This document shows positions 1 to 5,028 of a stretch of DNA of 6,193 nucleotides, piece after piece. The translations under genes were made by a program, and so were the position numbers. Each line of letters starts with the position of its first letter. The first letter of the stretch is position 1. The notes beneath the pieces are model-generated. The model did not search any database and was not told the DNA's origin. It was given only the letters and a program-made list of their open reading frames with translations. Source of the DNA: CALBPI01 sp038533155 (GTDB lineage Bacteria; Pseudomonadota; Gammaproteobacteria; Steroidobacterales; Woeseiaceae); contig JBCAZH010000122.1 in assembly GCA_038533155.1 (NCBI GenBank), forward strand, positions 1 to 6,193, read 5' to 3'.

Positions 1-1041
1 CGAGCGTCGAACTCGGGCCGTCCTGACGTCCTGCGTCTCAAGCGTGCTGAAATCCGCGATACGCAGCATCCGAACGGCGCGATGGTCGCGGTATCCACGT
101 TGGTCCCCGCCGATTGGCAAACAACCGGCGGGGTGGACTGGTCAACCGTACAGGGTTGCCTGCAGCAGCCGTCGCTGTCGTGGGCCGCGCATTCGCCCGA
201 CAAACAACATGCCGTTGCAATGTTTCCGCCGATATCGTGGGGCTGGACCACCAGCTCAGTCCCGCCTAAAGGTTGCATTCGGACACGATTGGACGATGCA
301 GCACAAGTCGCGAGTTTCTATCTGCAAAATCTACCTGGCGTGCGGGCGGAGATTCTCGATGTCGCAAGGCCCGACGAGATCCAACCGTTGATTCAACAAA
401 TGAACCAGCAAATTCAAGCAACGAGACCGGTCGGCCAGCAATGGGCAGATATCGCCGTGTTGAAAGTACGCAGTGATGATGGCGACGTAAAAAGCGATTC
501 CTACATGATCGCGATGACGACGCATTGGTATGCCGCAACGCCCGATGGTTGGGGTGGCATGATGGAAAGCGGTGGTGGTTATCTCGCTGCGTTGATCGCG
601 ATCAGTACAGAGCAAGGCAAACTCGACCAGGATCCACCACCGGCGCTAGCGACCGTCATGTCAAACATGCGAATTGAGCAAGACTGGATGCTGGCAACCG
701 GTCGATACATGGCTAAGCTGCGGGGCATCCGATTCGATGAACAAAAAGCGCTGTTCAACGCGAGTCAGGCAGCGGCCCGCAGCAACTCGTCGATTCTGGA
801 TTCCGCGCATGACAGCTTCCAGCAACGCTCGGCGTCTGGCGACCGGACGCAGCGCCGCCTCACCGAAAGCGTGTGGGAAACCAACACCTACGACACGCCG
901 GATGGCGAGCGCATGTTCTCCACCGCATACGATGATATCTGGGTGCTGGACAACGGCGACTATGCACTCAGCAACGACCCGTCATACCAACCGTTCCGCG
1001 ATAGTGGGATCGATGGTAGGCAACTCAATCGGGTGTACTGA
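1..1041 (+). CDS. Hypothetical protein, C-terminal 346 residues (5' partial)
   Basis: I do not recognise a named family. The reading frame is open from the first base to a TGA stop, so the gene begins upstream of the window. The first in-frame ATG (position 82) has no Shine-Dalgarno, and the 27 codons before it read like protein (…RLKRAEIRDTQHPNGA…) and run smoothly into VSTLVPADWQTTGGVDW, so that ATG is probably internal. Visible features are a Trp/Pro/Gly-rich N-terminal part with two Gly-Cys pairs (window codons 53 and 92) that could form a disulfide; a Gln-rich, probably helical stretch (about 125-150); a GMMESGGGYLAAL segment; a polar helical region rich in Gln, Ser and Ala (about 240-300); and an aromatic C-terminal block with YDDIWVLDNGDYALSND followed by PSYQP. 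That C-terminal pattern resembles uncharacterised, often exported bacterial proteins, but this is from memory. Function unknown. The coding call is firm. Confidence 0.8.
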   Translation, partial: RASNSGRPDVLRLKRAEIRDTQHPNGAMVAVSTLVPADWQTTGGVDWSTVQGCLQQPSLSWAAHSPDKQHAVAMFPPISWGWTTSSVPPKGCIRTRLDDAAQVASFYLQNLPGVRAEILDVARPDEIQPLIQQMNQQIQATRPVGQQWADIAVLKVRSDDGDVKSDSYMIAMTTHWYAATPDGWGGMMESGGGYLAALIAISTEQGKLDQDPPPALATVMSNMRIEQDWMLATGRYMAKLRGIRFDEQKALFNASQAAARSNSSILDSAHDSFQQRSASGDRTQRRLTESVWETNTYDTPDGERMFSTAYDDIWVLDNGDYALSNDPSYQPFRDSGIDGRQLNRVY

Positions 1042-1097
1042 TTCGCGCCAACGCTTTCAAAAATTGCGCTCGTAGCACAAACTTCAGTTTCCTCCGT

Positions 1098-1119
1098 GCG
1101 GGCGAGATTCGCCGCCCGC
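1098..1119 (+). other. GC-rich inverted repeat upstream of mog
   Basis: GCGGGC (1098-1103) pairs with GCCCGC (1114-1119). A competing inner hairpin is GGCGA (1101-1105) with TCGCC (1109-1113) around GAT. It lies in the 108-base gap between the upstream gene and mog. No T-run follows, so it is not a standard intrinsic terminator; it may be a stalled-RNA hairpin, a weak terminator for the upstream gene, or part of the mog leader. The rest of this gap holds no clear promoter that I can support. Confidence 0.35.
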
Positions 1120-1136
1120 GCTGCGCGCGAATTCGT

Positions 1137-1140
1137 AGGA
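1137..1140 (+). promoter_or_regulatory. Shine-Dalgarno AGGA deciding the mog start
   Basis: AGGA sits 9 bases before the ATG at 1150. It supports that ATG over the in-frame GTG at 1096, which would add 18 Arg/Ala-rich residues absent from E. coli Mog and would place the inverted repeat at 1098-1119 inside the gene. Confidence 0.6.
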
Positions 1141-1149
1141 TGGGAACTG

Positions 1150-1683
1150 ATGAGCACAACGCGTATCGGCGTGATCAACGTATCGGACCGGGCGGCCGCG
1201 GGCATCTATGACGACGTGCCCGGGAAAGCGGTCGTCGCGACACTGCGCGAGTACCTGACGACCGAGTTCGAACCCGTGTATCGCGTCATTGCGGACGAGC
1301 AGCCGGAGCTCGAGGCTGCCATGATCGAGATGGCCGACGAACATAGCTGTTGTCTTGTGGTGACGACCGGTGGCACTGGGCCTGCACCAAGGGATGTCAC
1401 ACCGGAAGCAACTGAGGCCGTGTGTGAAAAAATGTTGCCAGGATTCGGCGAGTTAATGCGTGCAACCTCACTCAACTACGTGCCGACTGCGATTCTGTCG
1501 AGGCAAACAGCAGGCACGCGCGGCAGCACGCTCATCGTCAACTTGCCCGGTCGACCCAAGGCGATTCGTGAATGCCTCGACGCGGTGTTTCCAGCGATTC
1601 CCTACTGCATCGATCTCATCGAAGGTCCGCGTCTCGAGACCGACGAGAACGTCATCAAGGCATTCCGCCCCCGTGGCGCTTAA
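1150..1683 (+). CDS. mog: Molybdopterin adenylyltransferase Mog
   Basis: Cytoplasmic enzyme of molybdenum cofactor synthesis. In the known pathway it adenylates molybdopterin with Mg-ATP, giving the MPT-AMP that MoeA uses to insert molybdate. The 177-residue product is a single MoCF-binding (MoaB/Mog) domain. It starts with RIGVINVSDRAAAGIY, as E. coli Mog starts RIGLVSISDRASSGVY. It carries the TTGGTGPAPRDVTPEAT loop (72-88), PGFGE (97-101), VPTAILSRQ (111-119) and NLPGRPKAIRECL (131-143), and ends in AFRPRGA. Asp49 and Asp82, the residues I recall as catalytically important in E. coli MogA, align at the same numbers. It is shorter than E. coli Mog (195 residues), lacking about 14 residues before FPAIPYCIDLIEGP and the polar tail. 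PGFGE and SRQ favour Mog over MoaB. The selO start follows 9 bases after the stop, suggesting one transcript. Confidence 0.95.
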   Translation: MSTTRIGVINVSDRAAAGIYDDVPGKAVVATLREYLTTEFEPVYRVIADEQPELEAAMIEMADEHSCCLVVTTGGTGPAPRDVTPEATEAVCEKMLPGFGELMRATSLNYVPTAILSRQTAGTRGSTLIVNLPGRPKAIRECLDAVFPAIPYCIDLIEGPRLETDENVIKAFRPRGA

Positions 1684-1692
1684 CTGACCAAC

Positions 1693-3108
1693 ATGATGTT
1701 CGACCATACCTACGCCGCATTGCCCGATGGGTTCTTTGCCCCCGTGACGCCGGAGCCTGCAGCGGCGCCTGAATTAGTCGCATGGAATAAAGCACTCGCC
1801 CGCGAGTTAGGGCTCGATCACCTTGCCGACGACGATGCGCGCCTCGCGAGGCTGTTCGGCGGGACTGAAGTGTTACCTGGCAGTCGACCCATTGCGATGG
1901 CCTACGCGGGCCATCAGTTTGGGCACTTGGTGCCGCAGCTTGGCGATGGTCGCGCCGCTTTGCTCGGCGAAGTCGTCACCGACTCGGGACAGCGATTCGA
2001 TGTGCAGTTGAAAGGCTCAGGCCGCACACCCTTCTCAAGGCGCGGCGATGGCAAGTCGTGGTTGGGTCCAGTCCTGCGCGAATACATTCTCAGCGAAGCG
2101 ATGCATCGTCTGGGCGTTCCAACAACACGAGCGCTAGCGGCAGTTGCGACCGGCGAAACGGTACTGCGGGAATCACCACTGCCTGGCGCGGTGTTCACGC
2201 GCGTTGCGAGCAGTCACCTGCGGGTCGGAACTTTTCAGTTTTTTGCGGTACGTGAAGACGTTGCATCGCTCAGAATCCTCGCCGATTACGCCATCGGCCG
2301 GCACTACCCCGAGGCTGCGACTGAATCCGAACCCTACGCTGAGCTGCTCGGCCGAGTCGTCGAGCGGCAAGCCCAGTTGATCGCCCATTGGATGTCGGTT
2401 GGTTTTATCCACGGCGTCATGAACACGGACAACACATCGATCTCGGGTGAGACCATCGACTACGGCCCGGCTGCGTTCATGGACGAGTTTCGTTTCGATA
2501 AAGTGTTCAGCTCGATCGACAGCTATGGCCGTTACGCATACGGGAATCAAGCCAGCATCGCGCAGTGGAACCTTGCGCGGCTCGCCGACACGTTGCTGCT
2601 CGCAGGTGCCGACAAAGCATCCTTGGAAGCCGCCCTCGACCGTTTTGCGGAGCACTACGAGTCTTGCTATCTCGAGCTCATGGCTCCAAAGCTCGGTATC
2701 TTGGATGCCGAAGAAGAGGACATCGAACTGATCGTCGATTGGTTACGATACCTTGACGAAAACGGGCTGGACTATACGCTGAGCCTGCGCGAACTTTCGA
2801 CTCGAATCGACTCCCATGACAGGCCTCAGTTCGGTGAGTTCGAAAGCCGATGGCGTCGGCGAATTAAGAGATCACAAGCACCGACCGATAAGATCGAGAG
2901 TCTCATGGACTCGGTGAATCCTTTGTTCATCCCTCGCAACCATCGCGTAGAACAAGCTATCGAAGCGGCCGTCCAGGGTGACTACACCGTATTCAACGAA
3001 CTCAATACGGTTCTACAAACACCGTTCTCGGAGCACATCGAATTCTCGCAGTATGCATCCGCGCCGGAGCCCAGCGAGCGAGTGACACGGACCTTCTGCG
3101 GGACTTAG
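1693..3108 (+). CDS. selO: SelO (YdiU) protein adenylyltransferase, pseudokinase fold
   Basis: SelO proteins have a protein-kinase-like fold with inverted ATP binding and transfer AMP from ATP to Ser, Thr or Tyr of target proteins, linked to redox stress responses. The 471 residues match the usual bacterial length (E. coli YdiU 478), so the gene is complete. Diagnostic stretches are YAGHQFGHLVPQLGDGR (71-87), LKGSGRTPFSRRGDGK (106-121, Lys107), LREYILSEAMHRLGVPTTRAL (128-148), SSHLRVGTFQ (173-182), HGVMNTDN (240-247) and DYGP (256-259). By E. coli numbering Asp246 is the catalytic base, and Asn247 and Asp256 bind metal; all are present, so it should be active. It ends in RTFCGT, with the conserved C-terminal Cys (469) in place of eukaryotic selenocysteine. 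The E. coli activation-segment Cys272 is Phe272 here; the only other Cys is 325. Start: the first of two adjacent ATGs, with no clear Shine-Dalgarno, consistent with translational coupling to mog. Confidence 0.96.
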   Translation: MMFDHTYAALPDGFFAPVTPEPAAAPELVAWNKALARELGLDHLADDDARLARLFGGTEVLPGSRPIAMAYAGHQFGHLVPQLGDGRAALLGEVVTDSGQRFDVQLKGSGRTPFSRRGDGKSWLGPVLREYILSEAMHRLGVPTTRALAAVATGETVLRESPLPGAVFTRVASSHLRVGTFQFFAVREDVASLRILADYAIGRHYPEAATESEPYAELLGRVVERQAQLIAHWMSVGFIHGVMNTDNTSISGETIDYGPAAFMDEFRFDKVFSSIDSYGRYAYGNQASIAQWNLARLADTLLLAGADKASLEAALDRFAEHYESCYLELMAPKLGILDAEEEDIELIVDWLRYLDENGLDYTLSLRELSTRIDSHDRPQFGEFESRWRRRIKRSQAPTDKIESLMDSVNPLFIPRNHRVEQAIEAAVQGDYTVFNELNTVLQTPFSEHIEFSQYASAPEPSERVTRTFCGT

Positions 3109-3115
3109 ATAAGAC

Positions 3116-3141
3116 CGGCCCGGCGCAAACGCGCCGAGCCG
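3116..3141. terminator. Hairpin between convergent genes, possible bidirectional terminator
   Basis: A ten-pair stem with one C/A mismatch: C-GGC (3116-3119) and CGGCGC (3121-3126) pair with GCGCCG (3131-3136) and GCC-G (3138-3141) around an AAAC loop. It lies 7 bases after the selO stop and 36 bases beyond the stop of the opposing DUF1330-like gene, the expected place for a shared terminator. Neither side has a long T-run: on the minus strand a T-rich GTCTTATCT follows at once, while on the plus strand CTTTT comes about a dozen bases later. Termination may be weak or factor-assisted. Confidence 0.45.
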
Positions 3142-3177
3142 ACGGCTTAAGGACTTTTCGCCCACAACTCAAAAGAG

Positions 3178-3960
3178 CTAACTCCGACTTCCTGCCGCGG
3201 CACTGACCTCCAATCGAACCAACTCAAATCCGACAGTGCCACTGGTCAGCAGCGCTGAGTGCTGTTTGAACTCGTCGGACTGAAGAAAAAGGTCCAGGTC
3301 TTCGGCGGATTTCCACTCAACCAGCGTCAGTCGTGACGGCGGAGACTTCGTTGATACCAAAGCGGAGAAATCCGGATCACGCATCTGATAGACGAAACGA
3401 CCACCCAACGCATTCAACGCCGGCTCGATACCCTTCAAATAGTTGTCGTAGTCATCCGGGTTTTCAGGATTCACCCAAGCCGTCGCGAGCGTATACGATT
3501 TGTCGGAAGCGAAACGCAGCGTCAAATCGTCACGCGCGGTGGCGTCGTGAAACCGAAGATCGTCCCAACCATCGGGTCGAGTCGCCTTAATCGGCTTCCA
3601 CTCGGGTATGGCATCAAATGCTTGCTCCGCCGCAACGCTAGGCCAAGAGTAGAACGCGAGTGCCTGAGGTTTGAAGTCACCCGAAATCACCTCGGTGACG
3701 TTCAGCGAGCCGAGCACTTTCATACCGTGCCGTTCTGCAAGTCCGAACGCATTGCGCAAATATTGACCTCGAACGGCCGCAGCATCATCCCCAGCTTTTG
3801 CGACGACAGCAATCAGTGAAATCAACTCGCCTTCGCGGTAGGCCGCTTCAACTACCCGAGGACTTTCTCCTGCGAAGGAGGCCAACGGCGTCAGTAACAG
3901 CAGGGATATGACCAAAGCGAGCGAGCGACGGGTAGTAAATGAAACATCTGAAAAAAACAT
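3178..3960 (-). CDS. Exported protein with two tandem DUF1330-like (dimeric alpha/beta-barrel) domains
   Basis: 260 residues, probably periplasmic. Residues 1-30 form a signal peptide: RR at 11-12, hydrophobic LALVISLLLLTPLA, and a likely signal peptidase I site after SFA (residue 30). No lipobox Cys is present. Two similar domains follow, about 45-148 and 155-252. The second looks like DUF1330: a first strand YTLATAWVNPENPDDY, helix with YLKGIEPALNALGGRFV (174-190), strand RLTLVEWKS, then DLFLQSDEFKQHSAL. The first repeats the plan with LAFYSWPSVAAEQAFD and PEWKPI; W106 matches W216 and the E/W-K pair matches E-F-K, so an internal duplication is likely. Related ferredoxin-like barrels include small oxygenases, dehydratases and binding proteins; no catalytic residues can be assigned, so function is unknown. 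ATG at 3960 is chosen because GGAGG lies 8 bases upstream; the GTG at 3969 would overlap that site. It lies 100 bases after the LysR gene and may be read with it. Confidence 0.85.
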   Translation of the reverse strand: MFFSDVSFTTRRSLALVISLLLLTPLASFAGESPRVVEAAYREGELISLIAVVAKAGDDAAAVRGQYLRNAFGLAERHGMKVLGSLNVTEVISGDFKPQALAFYSWPSVAAEQAFDAIPEWKPIKATRPDGWDDLRFHDATARDDLTLRFASDKSYTLATAWVNPENPDDYDNYLKGIEPALNALGGRFVYQMRDPDFSALVSTKSPPSRLTLVEWKSAEDLDLFLQSDEFKQHSALLTSGTVGFELVRLEVSAAAGSRS

Positions 3961-3987
3961 GAGCAACACCTCCTCGTGGTGAGGCTC
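3961..3987 (-). promoter_or_regulatory. 27-bp dyad covering the Shine-Dalgarno and abutting the start codon
   Basis: The dyad reads GAGC-N2-CACC-N7-GGTG-N2-GCTC and ends exactly at the base before the ATG of the DUF1330-like gene. In the mRNA it would fold as two 4-bp stems separated by a 2x2 internal loop (CU/UU), with a 7-base loop ACGAGGA. The Shine-Dalgarno GGAGG (3973-3969) lies partly in the loop and partly in the upper stem, so folding could limit ribosome access. As DNA, the same symmetry could be a repressor site. An alternative CCTC/GAGG pairing (3972-3975 with 3981-3984) exists. The symmetry is seen directly; the function is inference. Confidence 0.45.
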
Positions 3988-4060
3988 TAACCCTAGTCGC
4001 GTCCCTCGCGTTTTGCGTGGACCGTTTCGTTACGCACCCGGTACAGAATTGGGCCAGTCT

Positions 4061-4930
4061 TTACCCACTCCCTTGTATCAGAGCCTGTCGCTGCTTCAGT
4101 CGCTCAGAAAAAAATCGGATGGCAACCCGCGCACGGTCGGTCTTTGCGAAGTCTGGGTGGCTGAGCACCCAGAATGTCTCCGCGGCAATGACAGGGGCAT
4201 TCGGTAGTCGAACGAGCTCGGGTAACTGATCTGCCATAAAACAGGCCGCGCGACCGATACCAGCCCCTCGTCGAAGCGCGTGGAAACGGCCGGGAATACT
4301 GGTGATCCGCAGCGCGATGGGCGCGCTCGGATACGGCGACTCATCGAGCCAACCCGGCCAACGTGAACTGTCCTGCTCCGGCGCTATCCAGCGATATGCA
4401 TCCGGCGAAGTGACTTCGAGATACTGGCGATGCGCATAGACCGACAGAGCGTAAGGGAATAGCCGTCGCCCGACCCAATGCTCCGGTGGATGCTCAGACG
4501 TTCGCACCACAATATCCGCTTCGGCTCGATCCAGATCGACCAGATTGTCTGACGCGTCGATCGTGAGATCGATATCCGGATAGGCTTCGGCGAACTCCGT
4601 TACAGCATCGAACAAGACATACTCGAGCACGAGATTCGGGATCGAAATGCAAAGCGGTCCCGCAAGGCTGGTCCGTGATGCTCGATGTTTGCGTGCCGCT
4701 TGGTCAGCGAGGCGCTCCATTTGTTCTGCCGCCTCGAAAACAACCTCGCCGCTTTTCGTCGGCCACAACCCTGATGGGGATTTCTGGATGAAGGGCCCGC
4801 CTGGTCGACCGTTGAGATGCGCAAGCCGTCGGGACACGGTGGCGTGACTGACACCCAAGACCTTCGCGGCGCCGCGGACAGTCTTGTGCCGGATTAGCGC
4901 AAGAATCAATCGATAATCATCCCAATTCAT
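4061..4930 (-). CDS. LysR-family transcriptional regulator
   Basis: Cytoplasmic DNA-binding regulator of 289 residues, a normal LysR length. The N-terminal winged helix-turn-helix starts MNWDDYRLILALIRHKTVRGAAKVLGVSHATVSRRLAHL in form: the helix-turn-helix is at about 18-38, with SHATVSRRL as recognition helix, and the wing runs to about 60 (FIQKSPSGLWPTKSGE). A linker helix rich in Glu, Ala and Arg (62-85) should carry dimerisation. The effector-binding domain follows from about 91 (GPLCISIPNLVLEYVL, FAEAYPDIDLTID, EADIVVRTSEHPPEHWVGRRL, RRGAGIGRAACFMADQLPELVRL, ETFWVLSHPDF). The wing is more Gly/Pro-rich than the usual LE-LG-LF-R pattern. Effector is unknown. It is divergent from a TonB-dependent-receptor-like gene across 98 bases, the classic arrangement for a LysR protein controlling its neighbour. 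There is no Shine-Dalgarno before the ATG; see the promoter entry. Confidence 0.95.
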   Translation of the reverse strand: MNWDDYRLILALIRHKTVRGAAKVLGVSHATVSRRLAHLNGRPGGPFIQKSPSGLWPTKSGEVVFEAAEQMERLADQAARKHRASRTSLAGPLCISIPNLVLEYVLFDAVTEFAEAYPDIDLTIDASDNLVDLDRAEADIVVRTSEHPPEHWVGRRLFPYALSVYAHRQYLEVTSPDAYRWIAPEQDSSRWPGWLDESPYPSAPIALRITSIPGRFHALRRGAGIGRAACFMADQLPELVRLPNAPVIAAETFWVLSHPDFAKTDRARVAIRFFSERLKQRQALIQGSG

Positions 4931-4936
4931 TGGTGC

Positions 4937-4965
4937 ATTATCGTACCGACAAGGCGTGCGAACAA
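4937..4965 (-). promoter_or_regulatory. Putative sigma-70 promoter of the LysR gene (leaderless candidate)
   Basis: On the minus strand TTGTTC (4965-4960) and GATAAT (4942-4937) are separated by exactly 17 bases. The -10 matches consensus at five of six positions, the -35 only at three. GATAAT is followed by six bases, GCACCA, and then the ATG, so the expected +1 falls on the A of the start codon. This would give an mRNA without a leader and fits the missing Shine-Dalgarno. Spacing and matches are seen; use in vivo is inferred. Confidence 0.5.
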
Positions 4966-4968
4966 TCC

Positions 4969-4983
4969 GCGACAGCGTATCGC
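4969..4983. promoter_or_regulatory. Candidate operator dyad in the divergent intergenic region
   Basis: GCGA-N7-TCGC is an inverted repeat lying just upstream of the -35 of the LysR promoter and 45 bases before the receptor start codon, a reasonable place for a LysR-type site. It does not itself have T-N11-A spacing. GTGCAT also occurs twice in this gap in the same orientation (4933-4938 and 5001-5006). The motif is short and could be chance. Confidence 0.3.
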
Positions 4984-5014
4984 TTCCCGATCAAACTTCT
5001 GTGCATCCGCAAAA

Positions 5015-5020
5015 AAGGAG
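5015..5020 (+). promoter_or_regulatory. Shine-Dalgarno AAGGAG of the receptor gene
   Basis: AAGGAG in an A-rich run lies 8 bases before the ATG at 5029. It is strong and well spaced, and fixes the start of the right-hand gene directly before a Lys/Arg-headed signal peptide. It contrasts with the absence of such a site for the divergent LysR gene. Confidence 0.8.
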
Positions 5021-5028
5021 TTAATTCA

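Noticed and set aside
1096..1149. GTG start adding 18 residues to Mog
   Set aside because: The extension is Arg/Ala-rich, overlaps an inverted repeat and has no counterpart in E. coli Mog; the ATG at 1150 has AGGA at proper spacing.
2173..2655. Long minus-strand open frame (160 codons) antisense to selO
   Set aside because: It lies wholly inside selO, whose frame is strongly supported by family motifs. The antisense product is low-complexity in character with no recognisable domain and no clear ribosome site.
3094..3108. Possible selenocysteine at the SelO C-terminus
   Set aside because: The codon at the conserved position is TGC (Cys), the stop is TAG rather than TGA, and no selenocysteine-insertion hairpin is needed.
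3961..3969. GTG start three codons upstream for the DUF1330-like protein
   Set aside because: The GTG overlaps the GGAGG ribosome site that correctly serves the ATG at 3960.
4013..4229. Small plus-strand open frames overlapping the 3' end of the LysR gene
   Set aside because: They overlap the LysR coding sequence, have no domain features and no good ribosome site.
4969..4983. Calling the GCGA-N7-TCGC dyad a canonical LysR T-N11-A box
   Set aside because: The T-N11-A spacing is not met by this dyad, so it is listed only as a weak candidate operator.
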